DNA from: Charina bottae
Taxonomy: Eukaryota > Chordata > Lepidosauria > Squamata > Charinaidae
Assembly (NCBI GenBank): GCA_023362775.1
Contig: JALMGJ010000002.1
Span: forward strand, 56,080,914-56,144,913
Direction of reading: 5' to 3'
DNA length: 64,000 bases
The notes beneath the pieces are model-generated. The model did not search any database. It was not told the origin of the DNA and saw only the letters and a program-made list of their open reading frames with translations. Positions 53,143-64,000 of this stretch are shown one piece after another. How positions within the stretch are numbered: the stretch's first letter is position 1; every line of letters begins with the position of its first letter. The position numbers were made by a program, and so were the translations under genes.

Positions 53143-54697
53143 TAAGGTAACTGTGTTCCCTTGTTGAAGGGAAGTAAAACTAGCTCATTAGCAAAGGGAT
53201 ATGGGGTGGGTTCTGTGAATAGCTTCCTCCCCCTTTTCTCTCTGCCTCTTTTGTTTTTCTAATACTTCGGAGAAGTAAGATTACCTCAGACACAGTCTGA
53301 GATATTGCCTCAGGGTCACCTTGGGAAATGCTTACCTTTATAAAAATAACAGGTGTATCTAGATCGTCTTGGGTGTAGTATCTTCAAAGGGTGACCTGTG
53401 AGCCAGAAAGGAGGAAAAAATGACAAATTCTGACTGCTGTAATTGTTTTGTTTCCGATTAAAAAAGCATGACTTTTCTTTAGATTCTGTCTCATATCACT
53501 TTTCAAATTAGGGACTGGCCCTCTGTGCCTTATTATCTGATATAGATAAAACAGCCCTATCTCCAACTTCAAAGGAGTGAGTGGGGAAGAGGAAAAAAAA
53601 CGTTGGCACTGTCCATTTCAATTAATCACAAATAAAATGAGTTCTTAAGTGACTGGAAACATTTCTTCTTAAATATGAGAAGATTTCTTACAACTAAGCA
53701 TTTTTCCTAAGATGCAAAGGCAGCACAAATGCTGAGGAATAAGATCTTATCTTTTTTATGCACTTCTATTTTAACTTATCAGCAGTAGCAAAGAAAGGAC
53801 TCATTTTAGATTTATATTTGATTTCCTCCCTCCCAATAGAGTCTTATCCTTCTTTTGCCTTAAGAACATTAGAAAGTTGCAACATGCAGACCTAGAAAAA
53901 GAATCTGGAAAATTCATGTGTGGAGAATATACCAAGCAGAGCTTTGTACTGGCATAATTTTTACACCAGTGTTAAATTATGGGGCAAATTAATTTATACT
54001 GGGTCAGTTATCCTTTGTACTGCTGCCCAGTCTGTTAGCTGACCCATTCTTGTGGTCCTTAATAGATAAATAATGTGATGAAAAACATCTCTCCTTGTGC
54101 ATATTTATGGAACCTTCAAAAGAAAGTTTAAAAGGCCTCTCCAGATTTCAGTGTGTCTATCAGCTGTGCCAACAATGTCCCTGCCTTTTGCATTAGAGAT
54201 AACCAGATGTATTCATTCAAAGATATATATGCCTATGTGCAAGTACACTCAAGATGGTGTATAGTTCATGTATGGGACTAATTGGAAAATTCACTATAAT
54301 TCTGTAGGTGCTTCCAATTTAAGGCTGGTTTTATGTAACAATGGAAACATCATGAGACCAGCCACAGGTTCTATTATCTTGAACCTTCTTTTGCTCATAT
54401 TTCTAATGTTTTACAAATGACAAATAAAGTGTTAGTTGCTGATAAATACTTCCAAATGGTTCTTGTTGAAGCTGTGTTTATATCTAGAGAATGACAGAGA
54501 TGGATCTGAGGGACTCTTTCAACATATTTCCTTTTAATTGTTTGGAGTATCTCAATGCCACAATCATATTATTTTGAACTGGGATTCCCCATGGTGCCAA
54601 TTCTTTATGCTATAGCTTATTCAACAAGCTCATGCATTCCAGAAGTCTAAAAATGAAATCGTGATTAACAACCAATCAATACAATTTATGAACTAAT
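53143..54697. other. Unannotated stretch
   Basis: No gene or repeat recognised in 1.5 kb. Confidence 0.4.
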
Positions 54698-54769
54698 ATT
54701 TGAGACTCATCATCATCATCATTGGCGATCACTCGTAGCCGAGTAAGATTGTCTTCCAAAGGTAAAATT

Positions 54770-57700
54770 TTAACGGTGGATCCGTAAGTGGCTATAAAGG
54801 CCAATTCTGGATCCGCACAACCTCCCACAATGAGGGCATAGGTTTCCGGGTGGGAGACGGTCATGATGAGAGTTTGCCTGACGTGCCTTCCTTTTAGCTC
54901 TTTTCTCCTTTTCGCCCTGTACTCGTGCTTCTTCAAAGTCCATAGCGCCATTAATAAAGGATGACCTCCAAATGAAACGCTCATGAGTTAGGGCTTCCCA
55001 GTTCTCAATGCTGATATTACATTTTTTTAAATTAGCTTTGAGAGTATCTTTGAATCTCTTTTGCTGTCCACCAATATTCCGTTTTCCATTCTTAAGTTGG
55101 GAGTAAAGTAGCTGCTTTGGAAGACGATGGTCAGGCATTCGAACAACATGACCGGTCCAGCGAAGTTGATGTTGGATGATCATTGTTTCAATGCTGGTGG
55201 TTTTCGCTTCTTCTAATACGCTAACATTACTCCGCCTATCTTCCCAAGTAATTTGCAGAATTTTTCGGAGGCAGCGTTGATGGAATCTTTCAAGAAGTTG
55301 GAGGTGGCGTTTGTAGAGGGTCCATGTTTCACAGGCGTACAGAAGGGTTGGTAGTACAATGGCTTTGTAAACAAGCATTTTGGTCTCCCTGCGAATGTCC
55401 CGATCCTCAAACACTCTACGCTTCATTTGGGAGAAAGCTACACTCGCAGAGCTCAGGCGATGCTGAATTTCAGCGTCGATGTCGGCTTTTATAGATAGAT
55501 GGCTGCCGAGATAAGAAAAGTGATCGACATTTTCTAGTGACACACCTTAAAGCTGGATTGATGGCGCTGCAGAGGGATTGGTTCGAACTCGCTGGTAAAG
55601 CACTTTGGTTTTTTTAATGTTAATCGAGAGGCCGAGTTTTTCATATGCTTCTGCAAAGATGTTTAGGATAGTTTGAAGATCTTCCTCGGAGTGTGCACAG
55701 ACTACGTTATCATCAGCATATTGAAGTTCTATAACAGAAGCTGCAATTACCTTATTTTTTGCTTTCAGCCTACTAAGATTAAAAAGCTTTCCATCTGTTT
55801 GATATATAATTTCTACACCAGTAGGAAGTTTCTCTTCAACAAGGTGCATAATCATAGCGATGAAGATAGCGAATAAGGTTGGAGCAATAACACATCCCTG
55901 TTTAACGCCGGATTCCACTTTAAATGGATCACTTTGAGAGCCATTGTTATTCAGGATTGTTGCCATCATGTCGTCATGGAGTAACTGCAGGATGTTCACA
56001 AATTTATCAGGGCATCCGATTTTCAGAAGGATGGTCCAGAGAGCAGTACGATTTACAGTATCAAAAGCTTTAGTCAGATCAATAAACGCCATGTACAGAG
56101 GGCGGTTTTGCTCCTTGCATTTTTCTTGAAGCTGTCGTGCAGTGAAGATCATATCCACTGTTCCCCTGAAAGGGCGGAAGCCATTTTGCGTTTCAGGGAG
56201 GATGTCTTCTGATACAGATAGGAGACGGTTTGCAATGATCTTTGCCAGGATTTTGCCTGCTGTGGCTAGAAGGGAGATGCCTCGATAGTTTCCACAGTCT
56301 GTTCTATCACCCTTTTTAAAGAGAGTGATAATTATGGCATCCCTAAAGTCTGCTGGAATCTCCTCCCTCATCCAGATTTTTTCGATGAGCTTATGAAGTT
56401 GTTGTGTAAGTTCAGGCCCGCCTTCTTTAAAGACTTCAGCAGGAATCCCATCAGGTCCACTAGCTTTGTTATTTTTCATTTGTTTAGTGGCTTTACTGAC
56501 TTCCTCCAAACTAGGGGGTACTGGAAGCTCATTTCTTATTTGTTTTTGCGGGATTTGCAAGACGACTTCATCAGTCACAGTAGAGTGACGATTAAGGAGA
56601 TTGTAGTAATGCTCTTTCCAGCGCAGTGCAATAGATTCTTTGTCCTTTAGAAGTTTAGCACCATCTACTGAGCGTAAGGGATTTGTACCATGGTTTGTTG
56701 GTCCATAGATGGCCTTTATGGCATTAAAAAAGCCCCGTGCATCATGAGCATCTGCAAAATGTTGGGTTTCTTGGGCTTTTTTTATCCACCATATGTTCTT
56801 AAGTTCTCTAGTTCTTCTTTGGACTTCTGCCTTTGCACTAGGTAGATTTTTTTCTTAACGGCACAGTTAATATCTTTTTGCCATATCTGGAAGGCTTTCC
56901 TTTTCTTGTCAATAATATGTTCAATCTCACTATCGTTCTCATCAAACCAGTCCTGATGTCCCTTAGTCTGGTATCCGATAGTTTGTTCACAGGCTGAAAT
57001 AATAGAAGTCTTCAATTTAATCCAGTGTTCCTCAACATTTTCAGGAAGTTCCATAGGCAGATGTTCCTTGAGAGTTGATTGAAAGCAAGCTCGTTTAATA
57101 GGATCTTGAAGGGCCAGTGTATTCATTTTACGCCTTGGTTTTCTTCCTTGGAGCCTACGATGAGGGACAATCTTTATGGCCATCGTGGATCGAATTAATC
57201 GATGGTCTGTCCAGCAGTCATCGGCGCTTGTCATGGCTCTGGTGAGAAGTACATCACGGCGATCTCTAGCACGGACAATTACATAATCTAAAAGATGCCA
57301 GTGCTTCGACCGTGGGTGCTTCCATGATGTTTTAAATTTATTTTTCTGGCGAAAGAGTGTGTTAGTAATGACAAGGTTATGCTCTGCACATTTAGTCAGA
57401 AGTAAGATTCCATTTGTGTTGCTCTTGTCAACTCCTTCTTTCCCAATGATCCCTGGCCACAAATCAAAATCACGCCCAACTCTTGCATTGAAATCACCCA
57501 GGAGGATAATTTTATCCTCCTTTGGTATCTCTGATAAGATGGTGTCCAGCTGGGTATAAAATTTTTCCTTGATATCCTCATCTGCATCTAGTGTTGGTGC
57601 GTAAGCACTTAGGATAGTTGCCTGTTGGTTTTTGGCGAGTTTTATTCGCAGAGTTGAGAGTTGTTCGTTAATCCCAGTGGGAACTTCTGACAAGAGCTTC

Positions 57701-58170
57701 ACAAGGTCGTTTTTGATAGCAAAGCCTACCCCATGTATTCGTCGTTCTTGTTCAGGCAGTCCTTTCCAAAAGAAGGTATAACCTCCTTTTTCTTCCTTCA
57801 ACTATCCTTCTCCTGCTCTTCGAGTTTCTTGGAGTGCTGCTATATCGATATTAAAACGTCTCAGCTCCCTTGCAATAATGGCAGTCCTACGTTCAGGTCG
57901 TTCACTATCCATATTGTCTTGCAGTGTCCGTATATTCCATGTTCCAAAATTCATGTGTTTTTTACGACCGCTAGATGGTGACCCCACTGGTCGCGGTAAT
58001 CCAGTCAGGGAGAAAATGAGGCAGACTATGTTTAGGGCACCTTTTCTAGCCCCCTCCCCATAAGGGGTGAGCAGAGTGGATCCTAAATAGGGCTGCTCAG
58101 TCGTGGATACAGCTGCCGAACTACTCAACTGCCTCGATCCTTGAGTCAGGGTGACTGAATCCGTATCCAC
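54770..58170 (-). pseudogene. RTE-like polyprotein: APE endonuclease, RT, C2H2-like tail
   Basis: Reading from 58170: FGTWNIRTLQDN (endonuclease start), ALQETRRAGEG, a TAG stop at 57802-57804, then GVGFAIKND, ILSAYAPTLDADEDIKEKF, IILLGDFNARVGRD (GDFN) and TDHRLIRS. A frameshift lies near 56795. RT follows with ASGPDGIPAEVFKEG, NYRGISLLATAGKILAKII, AFIDLTKAFDTVNR, GVKQGCVIAPTLF and LQYADDNVV (YADD). A TAA at 55547-55549 falls between RT and thumb; then YACETWTLYKRHLQLLERF, QLRWTGHVVRMPDHRLPKQ, and the end CPHCGRLCGSRIGLYSHL with two Cys and two His. Three lesions in 1130 codons. The C-terminal finger probably binds nucleic acid. Confidence 0.9.
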
Positions 58171-58639
58171 CGCCCATGTGCTGGTCCATGACTAGGAGCT
58201 TCTGGATATCACAGTCCTCCCCCCTTGCCATTCGTCAGTCACCATGGGACTTTTGGTTGTTTTGGGTTTGGTGTGGTTGGAAGACGCCTGTGCGTGAATT
58301 TGTTTTATGTGTGGAGATCGGTGCACAACGATCAGCACACAACCTTCACAGAAAAAGGCTCTAATCCAATGGCATGGATACCATGACGATTGGTGACCTT
58401 TTGTCTGCTGCAGCCTTCATCCACCTTCGCAGCCGTTGTAACAATACACCTTGTTATCTTCCGCCTGTTCTGCCGTTGAGGACTTTCTTGGATCGTTCTT
58501 TGTCTGGTTCCTCCCCCTGGACCTTACCGCCATGGGTGACCCTGCCAGGAGTACATGACTCCCGACGGCTTCGCTCACAGGGTTCATCGGGAACACACAA
58601 GCCCACTCACCACAACAAGGTGACGATCCAGCGAGTGAG
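58171..58639 (-). other. 5'UTR of the RTE-like LINE
   Basis: GC-richer than its surroundings (gcgagtgag, ccgtcgggagtcatgtactc, ggcagggtcacccatggcgg on the minus strand). Similar phrases recur in the BovB 5'UTR family style. It probably contains the internal promoter, but no motif is decisive. Confidence 0.5.
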
Positions 58640-58649
58640 ATTTGAGACT

Positions 58650-61600
58650 AATGGCATATGGATAAATAATAAAGAGCTGGCAATTGAAGAGGAATATAGC
58701 ACAAATAACTTTTAAAGCTAGCATAGAAAGCAATCAAAATAAGTAGCAGTAATAACCTAAGAGATTTTAGCACATTATTCAATTCAATGAGAGAAAGGCA
58801 AGGAGGTCAGAAAACAGCACATTCAGTTCAATGAGAAAAAGGCCTGGTGTTCAGAGTGTGGCAGGGGAGATAGAGGAGGTTTCAAGCTATAGGATAAAGC
58901 AGAAAGAGAATATAGAGGCTTTTCCCAGCCAGAATCTTGGAGGCTTTCTGACACAGCAAGGAGGAAGAAATGATTGCAGACTGTAGCATTTCCATATTCA
59001 TGCCCATGTGGGCTAAGAGAGAACATATTTTGCACAGGTACCACTTCACCTGGGAATGGAAAATAAAACAGAAATAACATTTCTGAACTGAAGTGGGAGG
59101 AAAATCACCTTTTACTTAGCAGTTATGCAGAGCTCTGATCCTTGAAAGTCAGTATGAGATGGATCTAATCTAATCAAGATCTGGAGGGAAGGAAGATAAG
59201 GGGGTTGTATCAATAATAACCACTTTGTCAGTGCTCTTTGCTTTGCTCAATGCACTCCTTGACTTCTGAAATCTTGGTTCTTCTGGAGCTAGAGACTTAG
59301 TGAATAGTGATATGCTGTATTTTTCCTATATTGCAAGGCTGTTTCATAGGTTCAGGAAGATTGCTTCCAAAATCTAAGAAGGCAGCATACTGGACAGGTT
59401 TTTATATTCTGTTATGATGTATTCAGTGCTTCTGCTGTTGTGTCAGCAGAAAAGTGTAGAAGGCAAATCTTAATACAAATACAGAAAGCAATAGTTTCTT
59501 TAATAATATAATTTTTTATGAGGCAGGAATAATAGATATAGTAATTTTAACTCATTTAAAATGATCCAACAATATTGCTTATTCTTGAAGAAGTTGAAAA
59601 ATTAAGTGTTTTTTGGTCTTTTCTCTCAAAAAAATGTATTATTATAATTCAGCTATCACGATCTATGTAATTAGGAGGGGAAGAAGATGATCCATTGTTG
59701 GGAACTGAAATGATTCCATTTGGCAGGAGTACTATTTAATAAACTTGTCATTTCAGCAGAGCTTGAATTATAGAGGAGGAGAAGTATGTTTATGGGAATG
59801 GGAGTTCTTAATGAAAATTTCATGTCCTTGAATCTCTCCAGTTTAAGTCAAATTATGTCCCTTCCTGTAGTCTGCTAAAATGAGTCGTAGAGGATGACAC
59901 AGAAAAATGAAGTAAGCCCCTTCTGCCTCCTCTTGTAATCTATACCTTGCTTATGAATCCTGAGGGCTTTTAAGGGATCTTCCTGTGCAGTAGACCTATC
60001 TGAAGGTCCAGATTTCCTAACTGATTTCTAAATGAATAAATGACTCAGCCTGTAGATAGAATTGCTCTTCAATTTCTCCCTTGAAACATACCCCTCTTCT
60101 GAGGAAATGAGGCAATGAAATTGTTTGTATGCTAGCTAGAGCATACCTACCAGAAGATGTAATATGCCACTATCTGAAAGAGGGAGAACTATTTAGATTA
60201 TCCTGGTGGAAATGGTAGAGAGGAAACGTTTTACTACTCTGCTACCACTGCAGCCCCAAGTGATCTGTCTGGGGAACTGCTCTGAGAAGTGAATTTGCCT
60301 ATTTCACTCTGGACAGAGCCTGAGAGCTGAGGTCTCAAAGGGGAATGAGTTATGCCAGAATATCAAATCCAAGAAATGAATCCAAGAAAGAGAGTAGAAG
60401 AACACACCAAAGCCAAGATCACTGGGAAAAAATCTCAGCTCATGCACTAAGCCATTTATTACCATTTCTGTCCAGCAGACACTAGATAACACTCTGAGAA
60501 GGGTAATCCAGAACTGAAGTCTTCTCATATAGGGTAGATGCAAGAAGAATGGATGAAGTTGTTTCCTTCTACGGTAAAACAAACAAATAGATCTTGAATT
60601 GAGCAAATGTCAGTATGAACATAGAGATTCCACGTTTTTGACCTTATTGACAGTGGTGTCACTGTACAGATTCCTAATGTTAAAATAAGGGAGGGGATCA
60701 TGTCCCCTCTGTTTAGTAGGCTCAGTTACAAAGGGGGAATATTGACCTAGTGCAAATCTTACTGAAATGAGGTTTGTCTTATTTATGGTATAAGCTATAA
60801 GAAAAATACCCAACTTGATGCCAATGGCCAGGCAGACCTGCACGTGTGGAAGGCACTAGGTATTGGGGAAAACTGCCCTGGCAGTAACACATCATCCACT
60901 GCCTTTAGCAAACTCCCTTAAATATTTGCCCTGTTGAATATTTCAATAGGCAGGAAAGATGCAGGAATTGCCCCAGCTGATCTTTCTTATTTAGTTGCCC
61001 CTATTCTTTCTGATCAACTTTTTCCATTGTAGTTAAAACTCAGGCAAAAATGGAGTTAACTGAACAGATCAGCTCTAGAATCAGAATCTCAGATACATGA
61101 CAGCCTTATTCCAGTAGACCTTGTATTAGTTTAAATATCCTGGACAGAATTCACTCCACTGTAAACCATAATGGCTATTGAGGAGCTCCTTCAGCCCATC
61201 CTGTGCCAACGAATGAGTCTGAAAGTCTATGAAGGAAGCATCAAAAAGAGTCCTGCGGTATAGCAGGACACAACTCATTGGATGTAATATTATCTTGAAC
61301 AGACACTGAGCAGTTAAATTTAGACTCAGTGGAGAAACTGATGTGCTGACACTTGTTCTTTTCGGCCATCGTCTGATTTTCTTTGCAAATCTGGCAGGAC
61401 TCCTTGCCAGTGAGGTATAGCCAGAAGCTCTGAGAGGCTTAAAGTCATGTTTTCTTGATTTTACATCAGACATTATGTCTGATGCAAAACTGGATGGGTT
61501 AAGCAATTTGAATGTCAAAGTTGAAAGGACAGATCCAGCACGCAGAATTAATTCCTACTTTGTCCTTTCACAGAATTTCCATGTAAAAGAAACTATTTGG

Positions 61601-61934
61601 CTGATTCATCCTAATATAATGTAGTCTGCAAAAAGATTTCAGGCAAAGCACTCAATTAGTACTGATTAGTAGCAACTCAGATGACAGTGAGGAACACGAA
61701 TATAAGTGGTGAGGCCACAAACATTCTTCCTTGCTGAGTACCACACTAAGCTGCTGAGCTGGCTCTAAGGAAGTTTCTGATTGCAACCAATTCCCAAAAA
61801 ACTCCAAGACTGCAGGGCCTCCGGGTTTAAATCTGAACATTTTCTCTATGCAAATGTGAGTGATGAAACACACTACCTGCCAAAAGGATATGGTGATCAT
61901 GCCAAAGAGATTGTATAAAACAATTGTAAAAAGC
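58650..61934. other. Unannotated stretch
   Basis: 3.3 kb without a recognisable gene or repeat. A 130-codon minus-strand frame at 61126-61518 has no family resemblance. Confidence 0.4.
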
Positions 61935-62042
61935 CCTTCCTTCCTTCCTTCCTTCCTTCCTTCCTTCCTTCCTTCCTTCCTTCCTTCCTTCCTTCCTTCC
62001 TTCCTTCCTTCCTTCCTTCCTTCCTTCCTTCCTTCCTTCCTT
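61935..62042. repeat. (TTCC)26 microsatellite
   Basis: About 26 perfect CCTT/TTCC units without interruption. Frames across it are trivially open (Glu-Gly-Arg-Lys repeats). Confidence 0.98.
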
Positions 62043-62441
62043 GCAAGATGTAGGATTATTTGTCTGACTTGGCTCACTATATGAGGGCTACATTATACCT
62101 GCTGCAGAAAAGACACCATGTTTCCCTTTTTTCATCAGATGCCCTGGTGTCTATGTTTCATTCTGGATCAGTAGCATAATGTAGGACAGAGGCATGCAAG
62201 GTCAGTTGGCTTGAGGGCTGAACCAGACTTGCATGGCATTTCAAAGGCTGTGCTTCAGAGGTGGCAGAGTAGGGCCCGGGCGGGGGGCATTGAAGGAGTT
62301 TGAAGGGATGATGTGGGGGCTTCATGTATCTGCAAAGGATGCACAGGCCGTTCCTGGAATACAGTGGGAGATGGGGATAGGTAAAGAAGACGAGGCAAGG
62401 CAAGGGAAAATAGAAAATGGACACAGTGAAGGAAATGGTCA
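62043..62441. other. Unannotated stretch
   Basis: Nothing recognised; g-rich (gggcccgggcggggggc) at 62272-62288. Confidence 0.4.
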
Positions 62442-62454
62442 TGCTTACAGTAAA

Positions 62455-62792
62455 GGTAAAGGTAAAAGTTCCCCCCCGCACATTTGTGCAGTCGTGTCCG
62501 ACTCTAGGGGCTGGTGCTCATCTCCGTTTGTTAGCCGAAGAGCCAGCGTTGTCCGAAGACACTTCCACGGTCATGTGGCCAGCATGACGTGCGTGGAATG
62601 CTGTTACCTACCCACTGAAGTGGTACCTATTAATCTACTTGCATTTGCATGCTTTGGAATTGCTAGGTTGGCAAGAGCTGGGGCTAGTGCGGGAGCTCAC
62701 TCCATCATGCGGGACTAGGGATTCGAACCTCCGAACTTGCGATCTTCCGATCGACAAGCCTGGCGTCTTACCCGCTGAGCCACCACACCCCT
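62455..62792 (-). mobile_element. Sauria SINE, full length, 13-bp target duplication
   Basis: Same architecture as 28118-28450: tail (ACCTTT)-like (ggtaaaggtaaaagttcccc on plus), BovB-shared gtcgtgtccgactctagggg, box B gattcgaacctcc and head ctgagccaccacaccc on the plus strand. Exact tgcttacagtaaa at 62442-62454 and 62793-62805. Confidence 0.95.
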
Positions 62793-62805
62793 TGCTTACA
62801 GTAAA

Positions 62806-63972
62806 AGGACACTTTAAAAGCCCAACCATTTTCTGATGTGGTCCTGCTTCCCCTCCACCATCTATCTTCTTCTAGTCTTCAACTGTCTGCTTTTAGTTTG
62901 ACTTCACTGCACACCAGTGGCCGCTCCAGAGTTGCCTGGGTCACAGAAACAATCCTGGGGTAATCCATGTGGCCCTTTGCAGTTGGCACCCAGGATGGAG
63001 GCTTTTCCTCTTTGCCCTCTTGGAAAAATATATGTGCCTTTCTCATCCAGAAGCTCCATTGCCCGTGGTGGTCATCCTGCATTAGTACCTCCACTTTACT
63101 GACTTAAATGGGCATTTTCTTTTCCTAACTGTGATTAATTCCTTTTGAATATTGGAAGCTTTTGAATATTGGAAGCTTACTATGGAATTTTTTTCAGAGT
63201 AAACTACTGTCCGCTGAGAATTTCCCAGAAAACACCTGTCTGGCAATAGATATAAAAATTCCTGTATACCAATAACTAACATAAAAAGGTAGTCCGGAAT
63301 GCTGTCCTTAATCTGATCACTGAATGCTGCCAGTTATCCAGAACTAATTCAGATTTGGAAATTGTTTATAGCAATAGATTGGACAGGTTTCCTGGTGAAA
63401 GGTATTTCATAATGCTGGTGCCACTGCTGAAAAGGTCCCACTCCTAGTTAATATCCTCTCAATGAACTTCAGTTACCAGGATCACATTGAATGGAACGAG
63501 TACACAAGGCACTGGTGATCCTTAGCATAGCACAAATAGTGTAGCTATGGTGATATGACTTTAGGTGGGGCTGACTCAGCAAAGGTCTGTTATACAGCTG
63601 CCTGTCATAATTGGATTTTATTTGTACATAGGATTGTAGCCCTTTCTGAGTTGGAGGCCCAACTTGTAGGCATTTTATGTAATCTGGCTGTTGTGTCTAT
63701 TTCCTGTGAATAAAGTGATTTGCTGAAGCTAGTATCAACTTGGAGCCTTCCCCCAGCAGATGCTACATAGCTGAGATGAGACCAGGTTAAATGAAAGCTG
63801 TCTGTAATGCTTGACTTTTCACGATAATACATGTACACATATATTGCAAATATATTTATATATACATATGTGCTTCTATGTACTTATCATGTAACCTTAG
63901 CAGGTTACTTACTCTATTAACTACAATCAGTAACAGCTATTATTACATCCTTGAGAAGGCAAGTACAGTATA
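62806..63972. other. Unannotated stretch
   Basis: No gene or repeat recognised; an 18-bp tandem gaatattggaagcttttg occurs at 63146-63178. Confidence 0.4.
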
Positions 63973-63973
63973 A

Positions 63974-64000
63974 GAGAGCCAGTGTGGTCTAGTGGTTAAG
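63974..64000 (+). mobile_element. Start of a CORE-type SINE at the window edge
   Basis: gagagccagtgtggtctagt, then ggttaag, is the tRNA-like head (box A region) of the SINE family whose 3' parts lie at 3.8, 7.8 and 41.6 kb. The rest is beyond the window. Confidence 0.8.

Larger units (their letters stand above)
54708..58639 (-). mobile_element. Full-length RTE-like LINE, 10-bp target duplication
   Basis: The duplication atttgagact lies at 54698-54707 and 58640-58649. The minus-strand element starts tcgctggatcgtcaccttgt, has a 460-bp 5'UTR, one polyprotein (endonuclease, RT, C-terminal Cys/His motif) and ends in a (GAT)n tail (catcatcatcatcatt on the plus strand). The length, 3.93 kb, is close to a complete element. 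It is probably RTE-superfamily, but the clade name (RTE-X or related) is uncertain. Confidence 0.88.

Noticed and set aside
61126..61518. 130-codon minus-strand frame
   Set aside because: Longer than most chance frames here but no motif, promoter or splice context; I could not support a gene.
61652..62084. Open frames across the TTCC repeat on both strands
   Set aside because: Trivial reading of a tetranucleotide repeat.

Overview
This window is nuclear DNA of a squamate reptile (lizard or snake; I cannot go lower). The evidence is the repeat fauna: four Sauria SINE copies, which are squamate-specific, sit beside BovB (RTE) LINEs, L2 LINEs, an L1, Penelope-like elements, hAT MITEs and a tRNA-derived CORE-type SINE. 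These lie in AT-rich, otherwise non-coding sequence. I see no complete host protein-coding gene. The only host-gene candidate is one 38-bp putative micro-exon near 5.8 kb.

Layout. 0-5.5 kb: a BovB LINE running in from the left edge, then scraps of other LINEs, a CORE-SINE with an internal tandem duplication, and an L2 3' end. 5.5-10.6 kb: mostly unannotated, with a Sauria SINE, a CORE-SINE and a hAT MITE that has an exact 8-bp target duplication. 10.6-20.8 kb is the densest part: an L1 with CpG-rich 5'UTR, ORF1 and an ORF2 lacking its RT core. Its ORF1 is split by a BovB (9-bp target duplication) and its ORF2 by an L2. Behind it come a second BovB fragment, a Penelope-like element with a GIY-YIG endonuclease and a hammerhead-like hairpin, and a Ty3/gypsy remnant (LTR, PBS, SCAN-like gag). 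20.8-46 kb: mainly featureless, with two copies of a second Penelope family (one with 200-bp inverted arms), five TIR-type hAT MITEs or fragments, SINEs, microsatellites, L2 pieces and a CpG-rich block at 44.0-44.5 kb. 46.4-51.7 kb: a decayed ZMYM/DUF4371 (hAT-transposase-like) coding sequence, interrupted by a Sauria SINE and by a 2.6-kb insertion bounded by two LTRs. That insertion contains an internally deleted BovB. 51.8-58.7 kb: an unassigned LINE 3' end, a hAT MITE, and an almost intact full-length 3.9-kb RTE-like LINE on the minus strand with a 10-bp target duplication. 58.7-64 kb: unannotated, with a long TTCC microsatellite, a Sauria SINE and the first bases of a CORE-SINE at the right edge.

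How the parts work together. No pathway is encoded. The useful reading is a record of insertions. LINEs supply reverse transcriptase to SINEs that copy their 3' ends (BovB with the Sauria SINE, L2 with the CORE-SINE), and nesting order plus target duplications gives relative ages. The most interesting signals are hammerhead-ribozyme-like cores shared by two unrelated Penelope families, a 32-bp BovB insertion with its own target duplication, chimeric reading frames (L1 ORF1-BovB RT, BovB-Penelope), and the LTR pair flanking non-viral sequence. All family assignments come from recognising protein and repeat motifs by eye; no database search was run.
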